Assembly: GCA_963675425.1 (NCBI GenBank)
Contig: OY776214.1
Coordinates: 2,542,001 to 2,606,000, forward strand
Length of the DNA stretch: 64,000 nt
Reading direction: 5' to 3'
Source: Sporobacter sp963675425
Lineage (GTDB): Bacteria > Bacillota > Clostridia > Oscillospirales > Oscillospiraceae
The notes under the pieces are model-generated. The model did no database searches. It saw only the letters and a list, made by a program, of their open reading frames with translations, and was not told where the DNA came from. Below, piece after piece: positions 23,625-32,523 of this stretch. The stretch's first letter is position 1. Each line of letters opens with the position of its first letter. The translations under genes were made by a program, and so were the position numbers.

Positions 23625-24758
23625 TTGAATGCAGATATTACAAGGCTGGAGCGGCAAAACCGTATTCTCAAAGCCATGCGCGGTGAAAAAAACGACCGTG
23701 TCCCGCTCATGTTTGCGGGAGATTATGCCCTGATACGATACGCCAAGCCTGAAACCACCTTCGGGTATATGATTCGCGAGCATGAGACCATGACCCAAAC
23801 GATCATTGACGACGTGCTGCCGAAGTTTCCCAAGGTGGATATGCTGGCTGCCGTGGGTATGAGCTCAAAGCATCTTGGCGCGGCACACATGGCCAAAACC
23901 TATCTTCCGGGCAAAGAGCTGGACGAGGACGTTATGTGGCAGCTTCTTTTTGAGCACATTATGAAAGAAGAGGACTATGACTTCGTCATTAAAAACGGCT
24001 GGAAGAAATACCAGGATATTTGTTTGTTTGAGCGGCTGGGCTATGATCCCGAGGAAATGCGGCTCGACTTTGAAGCAGGCCTGAGAAACAAGCAGCGGTA
24101 CTACGATGCCGGTTATCCGTTTATCAAAGGCAGCATGCTGCCCGCGCCGTTTGACGCGCTGGCCTTCGGCCGCGGACTGATGGACTTTTTCTGTGAACTC
24201 TACGAGATTCCTGAAAAAATCCTGGCGGTGCTCAATATCATCATGGACGAATATGAGGCCGAAAACGAGGCGGAGATCCGCCGGAGTATTGCTGAGGCCA
24301 AAGCGCACGGCGAAGAGATTATGTATACTATCGCGCCGTGCGTGCAGGCCAACTGCAATCTTCTCGGCCGCGATATGTTTGAGCAATTCGGCTGGCCGCT
24401 GATTGAGCGGCAGGCAAACTTTATTCTGGACGCCGGGGGGTACATATTCTTCCATATGGACGCCAACTGGACCGATTTTCTGGATCTGTTCAAAGCTTTC
24501 CCCAAGGGCCGTTGTCTGTTTGATTCCGACGGCGGTACCGATATGCGTCGGCTGAAGGATACTTTGGGCGGCCGGATGGCCCTGACGGGCAGCATCGCCC
24601 CGGCGCTTCTGGCGTTTGGTACGCCTGAAAAAGTCTATAAGGCCTGCTGTGATGAGATTGAGGAAATGGGCGACGGTTATATTCTGGCGGGCTCCTGTAC
24701 GCTGCCGGCCAATATGCCCGGGGAAAACGTCGACGCCATGTATGCGGCCATATCATAG
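23625..24758 (+). CDS. URO-D-fold methyltransferase-like protein (TTG start)
   Basis: 377 residues from a TTG at 23625, supported by GAGGAG 9 bases upstream. The longer in-frame opening overlaps the previous gene and is not coding. The N-terminus RLERQNRILKAMRGEKNDRVPLM is a strong URO-D family start. At the metal position it has FHMDANW (His277, Asp279) and a Cys358 in AGSCTLPANMPGENVDAM, the conserved C-terminal cysteine loop of MtaA/MtbA. So the three tandem paralogues differ in their predicted metal sites. Together with two GPH symporters this looks like a pathway that imports and demethylates or decarboxylates a small methylated compound. Inference only. Confidence 0.82.
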   Translation: MNADITRLERQNRILKAMRGEKNDRVPLMFAGDYALIRYAKPETTFGYMIREHETMTQTIIDDVLPKFPKVDMLAAVGMSSKHLGAAHMAKTYLPGKELDEDVMWQLLFEHIMKEEDYDFVIKNGWKKYQDICLFERLGYDPEEMRLDFEAGLRNKQRYYDAGYPFIKGSMLPAPFDALAFGRGLMDFFCELYEIPEKILAVLNIIMDEYEAENEAEIRRSIAEAKAHGEEIMYTIAPCVQANCNLLGRDMFEQFGWPLIERQANFILDAGGYIFFHMDANWTDFLDLFKAFPKGRCLFDSDGGTDMRRLKDTLGGRMALTGSIAPALLAFGTPEKVYKACCDEIEEMGDGYILAGSCTLPANMPGENVDAMYAAIS

Positions 24759-24815
24759 TCTCCTCTTAAAATCACTGCTGGTACGTCGCGTAATTAAATA
24801 ACAAGGAGAGGGATT

Positions 24816-26183
24816 ATGGGCAACTCAAAGCTTCAGGGCGGCGACCCGTCCTTTAAGAAATGGCAGTATGTGACGTTTTCCGTTTCAGATCTGGCGTACT
24901 CTCTGTTATATTTTTGGGTTGTTGCATTTCTGACGATCTATTACACGGATGTTTTTAAGATTTCCGCGGCTGTTGTCTCGGTAATGATGCTGGTTGTCAG
25001 AGTCTACGACGCGGTGATTGATCCGTTTATCGGCGGCCTTATGGACAACAACAAAAGCCGCATGGGTCGGTTCCGTCCGTGGATCATCGTCGGGGGCGTC
25101 GGGATGGTTGTTACGACGATCCTGATGTTCTGGGCTCATCCAGACTGGAGCAATACGGGGAAAATCGTTTACATGTATCTGACTTATATCCTCTGCTGTA
25201 CGGCCATGTCGATATTTTATATGGCTTACGGGGCGCTGGGTGGCACGATCTCGGCCAATAGTATGGTGCGGGCGAGGGCCAATAGCTTCCGGTTCGGATT
25301 TCAAGGCGCGGGCAATTTAGCCATAGGTTATTTTGTGCCGGCTCTGCTGGCCGCGTTCGGTGCCGTCAGCCTTGCACGCGGTTATTTTTTGGGTGTGTTA
25401 TTGTGCGGCGTCATCGCATTGCCGATCATACTTGTGACCGGCTTGGGTACCAAGGAAGTTGTCTATCCGCCGGAAGATGCTAAGCCGTCGTATAAAGACC
25501 AGTTCAAAGCGCTTTTAACTAATAAACCAATGATTGTAATCGCCTTGTTGTTCCTGCTTCAGGGCGCCAGCTTCACCTTCAGAATGACGGCCTCAACGTA
25601 TTACTTTACGTATGTCGCCGGTGATCTCAGTTATTTTTCCGTGTATAGTCTGCTGATTTCAATCCTTTCCATTATCGGCGCGTTGAGCGCACCGTATGTC
25701 TATAAACTCTTTAAGGATAAAGCGAAAGCGCTGGGCGTCATCCTCATTATCACGGCGCTTGTTCTGGCAGGAATGCGTTTTTTTCCCGCTCCTGGCACGC
25801 TGTTTTTCGTACTGGCCGCGCTCAGCGGCTATTCCAATGGGGCCATACCGGCACTTTCGTATTCCATGCTGCCGGAGGCCGTAGACTATACGCATTTTAA
25901 AGACGGTCTGCGAACGGACGCCTTTATGGCGGCCGTCGGTTCATTCACTTTCCAGTGCGGAATGGCGTTGTCCGGCGCGGCGGTCGGCTTTGTGCTCAGC
26001 GCCGTCGGCTACGTTGCCAACGCGCCGCAGACGGACACCGCGCTCGGCAGCATCAGCGATATGATGACGCTTGTACCGTCAGTCCTCGTTGCCGTCATGG
26101 CGGTTCTCATGTTTTTCTATCCGTTAAACGAGAAAAAACATGACGAAATATTGGTAGGTCTCAGAGAGAAAAATCTTATCTGA
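24816..26183 (+). CDS. GPH-family (MelB/YicJ-like) symporter
   Basis: 455 residues with 12 helices. DVFKISAAVVSVMMLVVRVYDAV.DPFIGGLMDN is the clearest GPH signature in the window, with VRARANSFRFGFQGAGN and YSMLPEAVDYTHFKDGLRTDAF also typical. Imports glycosides, hexuronides or related solutes with Na+ or H+. It is the last gene of the URO-D operon, 57 bases downstream of it with AAGGAGAGGG before the ATG. Only modestly similar to the GPH symporter at 20073, so the two may have different substrates or directions. Confidence 0.9.
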   Translation: MGNSKLQGGDPSFKKWQYVTFSVSDLAYSLLYFWVVAFLTIYYTDVFKISAAVVSVMMLVVRVYDAVIDPFIGGLMDNNKSRMGRFRPWIIVGGVGMVVTTILMFWAHPDWSNTGKIVYMYLTYILCCTAMSIFYMAYGALGGTISANSMVRARANSFRFGFQGAGNLAIGYFVPALLAAFGAVSLARGYFLGVLLCGVIALPIILVTGLGTKEVVYPPEDAKPSYKDQFKALLTNKPMIVIALLFLLQGASFTFRMTASTYYFTYVAGDLSYFSVYSLLISILSIIGALSAPYVYKLFKDKAKALGVILIITALVLAGMRFFPAPGTLFFVLAALSGYSNGAIPALSYSMLPEAVDYTHFKDGLRTDAFMAAVGSFTFQCGMALSGAAVGFVLSAVGYVANAPQTDTALGSISDMMTLVPSVLVAVMAVLMFFYPLNEKKHDEILVGLREKNLI

Positions 26184-26243
26184 AACCTGCGTTGCCCGTC
26201 GTATTAATTTGACTACTCCGTCCTCTTCATACCTTTTCTTTTC

Positions 26244-26307
26244 GGCGTCTGGCCCAGCTCCGGCCGGACGCCAAAAAGGCGGCAGCCGGAATCGCCGGCT
26301 GCCGCCT
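26244..26307 (+). terminator. Two adjacent terminator-like hairpins
   Basis: GGCGTCTGGCC / GGCCGGACGCC (26244-26272) followed by AGGCGGCAGCCGG / CCGGCTGCCGCCT (26277-26307), downstream of the GPH/URO-D operon and just before the structured repeat. Both are strong stems. The U tract after the second is poor. Confidence 0.6.
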
Positions 26308-26311
26308 CATG

Positions 26312-26514
26312 CTGTCGAAAAAGCCGCGAGAGCGGCTTTTTCGACATATCTGGGTTCTCGCGCTGCGGCGCTCGCAGTGTAACACTTTTCGGGAATGAAT
26401 TCCTCAAAGTGTTGATATATTACAATTTTCGCTGCCGAGACCAGACAACTCGCCATCGCCTGCGAAAATTAATCGCACGGCGCTTAGACGTATAGACGAA
26501 GGAAAGGAGCTTTT
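26312..26514 (+). repeat. Structured intergenic repeat, copy 2 of 4
   Basis: The most regular copy. First hairpin GTCGAAAAAGCCGC-GAGA-GCGGCTTTTTCGAC, then GCGC-TGCG-GCGC, the variable stem AACACTTT / AAAGTGTT, the stem AATTTTCG / CGAAAATT enclosing the invariant CCGAGACCAGACAACTCGCC block, and AATCGC-ACG-GCGCTT, ending GGAGCTTTT. It occupies most of the 354-base gap between the GPH symporter and the convergent gene at 26538. The gap also holds the two hairpins at 26244. Confidence 0.8.
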
Positions 26515-26537
26515 GTCGTTTGGACCAAGGGCGCTTA

Positions 26538-26906
26538 TCATTCAATTTGGCTGCTGAGCTGGTCATAGAGCGTGTACCAGTACTGCACCTTGTTTTCTAA
26601 AATGAAATAGTGGTGAACATACGCGCCGAGCACAGCCAGAACAAGTATCGATAAAAGGATGGAGTACGGATTGAGCAATACGAGGTACAGGCCAAGTGAA
26701 AACATAAACAAAACGGCAAAGATGAAAACCACGATGAGGTGGACGAGTCGCTCGTGCTGCAGCCAGCTGATTTTAAGCGCGTGAAGCGCCAGCAACGAGG
26801 CGGTGCCAGTCCCGCTTTCCAGGCCTGCACGGATAAGCTCCTCATGCTCCTGACAGTATTCTTTAATATGTATGCCGAAACGCCCGGCTTTTTTGATATG
26901 TTCCAT
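26538..26906 (-). CDS. Small two-helix membrane protein, unknown
   Basis: 122 residues from the ATG at 26906, with GGAGGAGG 4-5 bases upstream. A longer opening without such a site is rejected. Two adjacent hydrophobic segments lie at about 50-70 and 74-95, flanked by a charged N-terminal half (HIKKAGRFGIHIKEYCQEHEEL) and an aromatic tail (WYTLYDQLSSQ). No family recognised. Convergent to the GPH symporter and divergent from the zinc-ribbon gene at 27152. Confidence 0.7.
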   Translation of the reverse strand: MEHIKKAGRFGIHIKEYCQEHEELIRAGLESGTGTASLLALHALKISWLQHERLVHLIVVFIFAVLFMFSLGLYLVLLNPYSILLSILVLAVLGAYVHHYFILENKVQYWYTLYDQLSSQIE

Positions 26907-27151
26907 AATGCCTCCTCCGTACGCGTTTTTCACATGTCCTGCGGGGATGTGCCGGTGATTATGATATCCTGCTTTATTATAAATGCATAAGGGCGGGAAA
27001 TAAAGGATATTTGGACGAGCGGGTTCCAAAGCCGGAAACAGTCGCCGGCTTATTGACAAGCCTACTGGATTCTTATAAAATTGACCGAGCCAAATTGTAA
27101 GATTTAGCTGCTAAAGAGTAGGTTGAGGTTTATTTTATTCGGGGTGTTTTA

Positions 27152-29191
27152 ATGAAAACTTGCCAGAATTGCGGTAGAACGCTGGACGGTTCGGCTGCGT
27201 TTTGCGATCAGTGCGGAATGCCCGCCGCGCCGGCCGCGCCGATATGCGCCGGCTGCGGCGAACCGCTTGAAGCGGGCGCTTCCTTTTGCTCCGGCTGTGG
27301 GAGTCCTGTCGCGGCTGAAGCGAGGCCCACCGTTGCGGCCGGGGCCTATCAGCCACAGGGAATGTATCAACCGGGCGGCGCGCCGCCGGCGGCAGCGGCC
27401 GGTGGTTCTAAAAAGCTGCCGGTGAAGGTTTTGATGATTGCTGCCGGGGCTGTTGTTATCATCGCGGCGGCCTTAATTGCCTTATTTATCCTCAAACCGG
27501 CGGCAAACGCCACGCTGCTGTATCTGAAGGACGAGGAACTGAGCCTGACGGGTCTGAAAAACATTGAGCCGTTTGAGCTGACGGACGAGCTGTATGACGA
27601 TGAAGCCGGCTATATGGGCTATAACGTTGCATATCGCATTAAAACCAGTGAAAACGGCAGATACCTGTTTTATCCGCAGGAGATCGGGGATGACGACACA
27701 TATGATCTTTTCCGGATTGACTTAAAAGCAAACAATGCTAAAAAAAGCACCGCCGTCAGAGTGGCCTCCGGTATTTCAGACTACAGGATTTCCCCAGACG
27801 GCGGGTCTGTCATTTACCTGGACGGTGATAGGCTTTATATCTCGGATATAACCGATAAAGTAAAGATCGATTCGGATGTGATGGAGTTTTATGTCAATGA
27901 AGATTGCACGAGGGTTATCTATCTGGACAGCGACGGTGAGCTGTATTACAGTGACAGCGCCAACTGGAGCCGCGCCGAGAAGCTGGACAGCGACGCGGAG
28001 CTTGAGCAGGCTTCAGATGATCTGAGCCGGATCTGGTATCTTAAGAATGACGCGCTATATTTCCTGGAAATCGGCCGGGATAAGGTGAAAATCGATTCTG
28101 ATATCGAAATAGTCGCCGCCGTGTATGACTCGGGCGAAGCGTATTACAGCAAATACGACGAGCAATTAAAGCCCCTTATGGATTTTGTTACGGACGATAT
28201 GGTCGCAGCAGACGCCGCTATTACCGAGCCGGACTATGACGACTATACAACCATTGTCACAAACGCCTACGGCTATACATATGAGGATATCGATTACGAC
28301 GCGTATAACGAGGCGTACTCCGCGTATCTCGATAAGCTTGACCGCGACGAGCTGCGCGAAGACCTCGCCTCCGAGCGGTATTCTCTTGGAAGCTCATCGC
28401 TGTTTTACTATGATGGTTCCAAGAGTGTCGAAATCACGGATCAACTCGGCACAGTCTATCAGACGGGCGAGCAGCCTATGATCATTTACAATAAACCCGA
28501 GGCTGGCAATCTGCCGAAAATCCTTCTATCTGAGCTTGTGTTGACAACCAACGTCACAGATATAATTGACGATGCCATCGGGGCAGAGGGCGAAGACGGC
28601 GCGCCCGTGTTTATTGCCATCGGGGCGGCCGAGACGGAAATAGATCAAGACAAGGCCGACAGCTTTATTTTTGACCCCGCAGGTACGGCGCTGTATTTTC
28701 TGGATAATATATCCGATAAGGATGATGCCGCAGAGTTGTATCAGATCCGGATTACCCGTGATACCGTCTCTGCGCCGGAGCTGTACGATGAGGACGTAGC
28801 AAGCCTGCTGCGCGTGTTTAACGGCAACCAGCTGCTGTATTTTAAGGACTACGATGAGGACGATTACAGCGGGGATCTTTATATTGATCAAACCCGTATC
28901 GACACGGATGTCTACCTGTACGGCTTCACCACGCTTACCGACCGCGATTATTTCTATTATTTTGCCGATGTCGACGATGACGGTATTGGCACGCTGAAGC
29001 TCTATGACGGGAAAAAGGCCGTAAAAATTGCCGACGATATTTTTGATTATCTGGCAAGCGATGAAAAAAACGTTGTTTACCTGAGCGATTACGACATCGA
29101 TGATGGGGAAGGCGACGCTTATTTATACAACGGCTCCCGCGAACCGGCGCTTATAGACCGGAATGTATCGTATCTACTGCGGATCAGCTGA
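27152..29191 (+). CDS. Double zinc-ribbon, membrane-anchored, propeller-like protein
   Basis: 679 residues. Two zinc ribbons (CQNCG..CDQCG and CAGCG..CSGCG, residues 4-48), a Pro/Gly/Gln linker, one hydrophobic helix (about 92-112), then a long acidic extracytoplasmic region. That region repeats short units with the pattern LYYxD or YxYxDG and Asp-rich turns (KVKIDSDVMEFYVNEDCTR, ISPDGGSVIYLDGDRLYIS), as expected for a TolB- or WD-like beta-propeller. Cytoplasmic zinc ribbons fused through one membrane segment to a propeller suggest signal transfer or anchoring of a membrane complex. No catalytic motif seen. The protein at 10938 has a similar front end. Confidence 0.8.
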   Translation: MKTCQNCGRTLDGSAAFCDQCGMPAAPAAPICAGCGEPLEAGASFCSGCGSPVAAEARPTVAAGAYQPQGMYQPGGAPPAAAAGGSKKLPVKVLMIAAGAVVIIAAALIALFILKPAANATLLYLKDEELSLTGLKNIEPFELTDELYDDEAGYMGYNVAYRIKTSENGRYLFYPQEIGDDDTYDLFRIDLKANNAKKSTAVRVASGISDYRISPDGGSVIYLDGDRLYISDITDKVKIDSDVMEFYVNEDCTRVIYLDSDGELYYSDSANWSRAEKLDSDAELEQASDDLSRIWYLKNDALYFLEIGRDKVKIDSDIEIVAAVYDSGEAYYSKYDEQLKPLMDFVTDDMVAADAAITEPDYDDYTTIVTNAYGYTYEDIDYDAYNEAYSAYLDKLDRDELREDLASERYSLGSSSLFYYDGSKSVEITDQLGTVYQTGEQPMIIYNKPEAGNLPKILLSELVLTTNVTDIIDDAIGAEGEDGAPVFIAIGAAETEIDQDKADSFIFDPAGTALYFLDNISDKDDAAELYQIRITRDTVSAPELYDEDVASLLRVFNGNQLLYFKDYDEDDYSGDLYIDQTRIDTDVYLYGFTTLTDRDYFYYFADVDDDGIGTLKLYDGKKAVKIADDIFDYLASDEKNVVYLSDYDIDDGEGDAYLYNGSREPALIDRNVSYLLRIS

Positions 29192-29204
29192 GAATATGGT
29201 TTTG

Positions 29205-29230
29205 ACAGGCGGCTCGAATGAGCCGCCTGT
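29205..29230 (+). terminator. Terminator after the zinc-ribbon/propeller gene
   Basis: Eleven-base stem ACAGGCGGCTC / GAGCCGCCTGT with GAAT loop followed by TTTC, 13 bases after the stop codon. Confidence 0.85.
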
Positions 29231-29397
29231 TTCTGAACTTTTTTCAGGTGCGAGCGTCTATAGATCGTATGGTAAATTCAGGACGTTAATAACATTCGTA
29301 AAGGACGGCGGTTATGATATGAAGCATGACGGCAAGCTTTGTGTATGCCGGACGGCTGATAGAGCGAACAGACAAGGCATAAAGGCGGTGAGCACCC

Positions 29398-30225
29398 ATG
29401 GATAAGCCGGTTTATCAGCCTGTCGCGCGCTCAAAGGCGCGCTACCAGGCGGCCAGGCTCTGGCACAGCGGCGAGCGATATCTGGCATGGCTTTTTTTGG
29501 GCCGGCATTTCGCGCGGGACATTCAGGCGGAAGCTCTGCCTCAAGTCCACTTTCAGCATGAGACAGTTCTTTTACGGAAGCTTAAGGACGTTGAAATGAA
29601 GTGGCAGTATAATAAAATCCGCAATCTGGAGCTCGCTGCTCAAAAGCTTGACGGCATCATCGTGAATCCCGGTGAGACCTTCAGTTATTGGAAGCTCATC
29701 GGCCGCCCAACCTATAAAAAGGGCTATCTGGACGGCGTTATGCTCCAAAGCGGGCATGTCGTCCACGGCTGCGGCGGCGGACTGTGCCAGATGTCCAATC
29801 TGATCTACTGGATGACGCTGCACACGGCGCTAACCGTGACGGAGCGGCACCGCCACGGCTACGATGTCTTCCCGGATTCCTCCCGTACTCAGCCCTTTGG
29901 CAGCGGCGCGACGTGCTTTTATCCCTACGGCGATTTAATGATCAAAAACGAAACGGCGCAGATTTTTCAGTTGCGCGTGCATGTGGGGTATAAAAATCTG
30001 GAGGGAGAATGGCGTTCGGACAAGCCTGCGCCATATAGCTACGAGGTCATTGAGAAGAATCATCATTTCAACGGTGAGTACTGGGGCGGCTTCAGCCGCC
30101 ATAACGAGCTGTACCGCCGTATCTGGGAGCCGGACGGCACGTTTGTCGGCGAGGAATTTATTACGGAAAACCACGCCTTGACGATGTACGCCCCGCTGAT
30201 CGAGCGGCCGCCGGAGAATCCCTGA
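29398..30225 (+). CDS. vanW: VanW family protein
   Basis: 275 residues. The VanW core is clear: LDGIIVNPGETFSYWKLIG, GYLDGVMLQSGHVVHGCGGGLCQ and SNLIYWMTLHTAL, ending with RTQPFGSGATCFYPYGDLMIKN. VanW is found in VanB-type glycopeptide-resistance operons and in many Clostridia chromosomes. Its biochemical function is not established. It lies just upstream of a VanR/VanS-like pair and VanY, supporting a cell-wall role here. There is no obvious signal peptide. The ribosome site is GGCGGTGAG. Confidence 0.9.
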   Translation: MDKPVYQPVARSKARYQAARLWHSGERYLAWLFLGRHFARDIQAEALPQVHFQHETVLLRKLKDVEMKWQYNKIRNLELAAQKLDGIIVNPGETFSYWKLIGRPTYKKGYLDGVMLQSGHVVHGCGGGLCQMSNLIYWMTLHTALTVTERHRHGYDVFPDSSRTQPFGSGATCFYPYGDLMIKNETAQIFQLRVHVGYKNLEGEWRSDKPAPYSYEVIEKNHHFNGEYWGGFSRHNELYRRIWEPDGTFVGEEFITENHALTMYAPLIERPPENP

Positions 30226-30244
30226 CCTTGCACTACATATTATT

Positions 30245-30270
30245 GACGCCGCCGTGTTCCGGTGGCGTTT
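30245..30270 (+). terminator. Terminator after vanW
   Basis: A stem of nine pairs (ACGCCGCCG / CGGTGGCGT, one wobble) with TTTT directly following, 20 bases after the vanW stop. It separates vanW from the two-component system. Confidence 0.8.
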
Positions 30271-30407
30271 TGCTTTCTGCCCCGGACAGTCTATAACTGT
30301 CCGTAAATTTGGAATTCTATTAAAATGGCGATACTTATCGTTATGGTACAAGTATGATACAATCAGGATGTAACTTGTATGCATCAAACGATACGGGAGG
30401 TATAGCA

Positions 30408-31076
30408 TTGATCAGGATTTTGATCGTGGAGGACGAGATACCGATATCAAATCTCATCCGGCTCAGTCTTAATAAGGCCGGCTACGCCTGCACCTGCGCG
30501 CACGACGGCCTTCTGGCGGCCGATCTTTTGGAGTCTGCGCGTTTTGATCTGATATTGCTGGATATCATGCTCCCGGGCGCTGACGGGTTTGAGCTTATGG
30601 AATATATAAGGCCTCTCGAGATTCCCGTCATTTTTCTGACCGCAAAGAATTCCGTGGAGGACAAGGTCCGCGGACTCAGAATGGGCGCTGACGACTATCT
30701 CGTGAAACCCTTTGAGATCATTGAGCTTTTAGCGCGGGTTGAAACGGTGCTCCGCCGCTACCAGAAGGTTGACAGCATCATAAAATACGGAGGGCTGTCC
30801 ATCGATACCCGGTCAATGACCGTCAAACGTGGTGGAAAAGACATCGCGCTCACACGCAAGGAATACGACCTGCTGCTGCTGTTCGTCCGTAACCCGGGCA
30901 CGGCGCTGTACCGCGAGACGATCTACGAGCGCGTGTGGGGCAGCGATTACATGGGCGACAGCCGCACGGTCGACCTGCACGTCCAACGTGTCCGGAAAAA
31001 GACCGGATGGGAGCACCTGCTCAAGGCTGTCTATAAGGTCGGATATAGGCTGGAAGCGGGTAAGGAACAGCTATAA
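30408..31076 (+). CDS. OmpR/VanR-type response regulator (TTG start)
   Basis: 222 residues from the TTG at 30408, chosen because GGGAGG is 7 bases upstream and the protein then begins directly with the receiver strand IRILIVEDE. Receiver domain residues 1-115 with acidic pocket Glu8/Asp9 and phosphoacceptor Asp52 (LLDIMLPG). C-terminal OmpR-type winged helix with LTRKEYDLLLLF and RTVDLHVQRVRKKTG. Partner of the histidine kinase immediately downstream. Neighbours VanW and VanY suggest that it regulates cell-wall genes, like VanR, but sequence alone does not fix the signal. Confidence 0.9.
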   Translation: MIRILIVEDEIPISNLIRLSLNKAGYACTCAHDGLLAADLLESARFDLILLDIMLPGADGFELMEYIRPLEIPVIFLTAKNSVEDKVRGLRMGADDYLVKPFEIIELLARVETVLRRYQKVDSIIKYGGLSIDTRSMTVKRGGKDIALTRKEYDLLLLFVRNPGTALYRETIYERVWGSDYMGDSRTVDLHVQRVRKKTGWEHLLKAVYKVGYRLEAGKEQL

Positions 31077-31143
31077 AGCGCTACCGTGCAGTGTTAATAA
31101 AGGCAGGAAGGGAGGGCTATGTATCCGATTCGGCACAAAGATC

Positions 31144-32523
31144 ATGCTCGGCTTTATCGTGTTGCTGTCGCTGACGTTTGGGATCGGCGGAAGCCTTCTT
31201 ATGGCTGCTTCTTTCGACGACGCGCTCAGCCGGGCCGAGGATTCTGCGCTCAATTCGCACCGGCTGCTCCTGTATACGCTTGCCGCTGTCAGTAGCGGGT
31301 CGTCTGAAGACGAAGAGCTCGTTGGCGCGCTGGAACAGCTCGACCGGCAAAGCGGCCAGAGCTGGGCCGCACTGCGCCTGTCGGACGGAAAAGCCGCGCT
31401 TTTTCAAAAGGGCAGCGCCGCGTTGTTTGACCGGGACATGCTGGACGCGGCTGATGGTACACATATTGTTCTGCAAATCCGGCTTGATGTTACGGGCGCT
31501 CATCTTCTGGTGATTGCCGGCAGGTTTGAAGCGCAGGACGGACCGCGTTATCTGGAAAGTGTATATGATATCAGCGCCGTTTATACGGCCCGCGCGTCGC
31601 AGACGGATATTTATCAAAAGGTTTTTGCCGCTGTTGTTGTTTTGGGCGCCGGTATATCCTGGCTCATGTCCTACTGGCTGACGCGGCCGCTCACGCGGCT
31701 GTCGGGCGTATCGCAGTCAATCGCCTCGGGTGACCTGTCCTGCCGCGCCGATGACGAGGGCAAGGACGAGGTTGCCAAGCTGGCGCAGGATTTCAATTAC
31801 ATGGCGGACCGGCTGGAGGCCAATATAATGGAGCTTACCGATGCCATGCACCGGCAGGAGGCGTTTATGGGCGGGTTTGCCCATGAACTGAAAACACCGA
31901 TGACCTCGATTATCGGTTACGCCGATCTGCTGCGCAGCCATGAGCTGTCCGAAACGGAGCGCCGCGAGGCGGCCAATTATGTCTTTTCCGAAGGGCGCAG
32001 GCTGGAGCTGTTATCGCTGAAGCTGCTCGATCTGATCGTTTTGAAGAAAAAGGACATAACGCTCGTGGAGACGGACCTGCGGCATATTGTGGGCGAGGTG
32101 GCGCGCCTGATCCGGCCTGTCGTCTCAAAGCTCGGCATATCCGTCAAGTATCATTGTGAGGAAGGGCTTTGCATGCTCGAGCCCGATCTCGTCAAGTCGC
32201 TTCTCATCAACCTTGTGGATAATGCCCGGAAAGCTTTTGAAAACGGCGGCCGGATTTATATTGAGTCAACGCTCCTGCTGGACGGCTGCAGGATCCGTGT
32301 GGCCGACAACGGCAAGGGCATTCCGGAAGACGAACTGTCAAAGATCACCGCCGCGTTTTACAGGGTCGATAAATCACGCTCGCGCGCGCAGGGTGGGGCC
32401 GGCTTGGGCCTGGCTCTATGCAGCGAGATCGTCAAAGCCCATAACGGCTCCCTGTCGTTTGAAAGTGCCGTTGGCAAAGGCACGATCGTGACCGTGACGC
32501 TGAAAGGAGGCGCCGTCCTGTGA
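31144..32523 (+). CDS. Sensor histidine kinase (start codon uncertain)
   Basis: 459 residues from the ATG at 31144. Two membrane helices (about 1-22 and 155-178) flank an extracytoplasmic sensor. Then come HAMP (WLTRPLTRLSGVSQSIASGD), HisKA with phospho-acceptor His247 (FAHELKTPMTS) and an HATPase with LINLVDNARKAF, DNGKGIPEDE and GGAGLGLAL. The annotated start has no ribosome site. A strong GGGAGGG lies at 31111 with an ATG at 31119, one base out of frame, and in-frame ATC at 31123 reads on as I-R-F-G-T-K-I-M. So either the true start is ATG 31144 or there is a one-base change near the start. It overlaps the next gene by 4 bases. Confidence 0.88.
   Translation: MLGFIVLLSLTFGIGGSLLMAASFDDALSRAEDSALNSHRLLLYTLAAVSSGSSEDEELVGALEQLDRQSGQSWAALRLSDGKAALFQKGSAALFDRDMLDAADGTHIVLQIRLDVTGAHLLVIAGRFEAQDGPRYLESVYDISAVYTARASQTDIYQKVFAAVVVLGAGISWLMSYWLTRPLTRLSGVSQSIASGDLSCRADDEGKDEVAKLAQDFNYMADRLEANIMELTDAMHRQEAFMGGFAHELKTPMTSIIGYADLLRSHELSETERREAANYVFSEGRRLELLSLKLLDLIVLKKKDITLVETDLRHIVGEVARLIRPVVSKLGISVKYHCEEGLCMLEPDLVKSLLINLVDNARKAFENGGRIYIESTLLLDGCRIRVADNGKGIPEDELSKITAAFYRVDKSRSRAQGGAGLGLALCSEIVKAHNGSLSFESAVGKGTIVTVTLKGGAVL

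Noticed and set aside
30829..31143. Long N-terminal part of the histidine kinase
   Set aside because: This stretch is antiphase to the response regulator gene and reads as low-complexity Cys/Arg/Thr residues.
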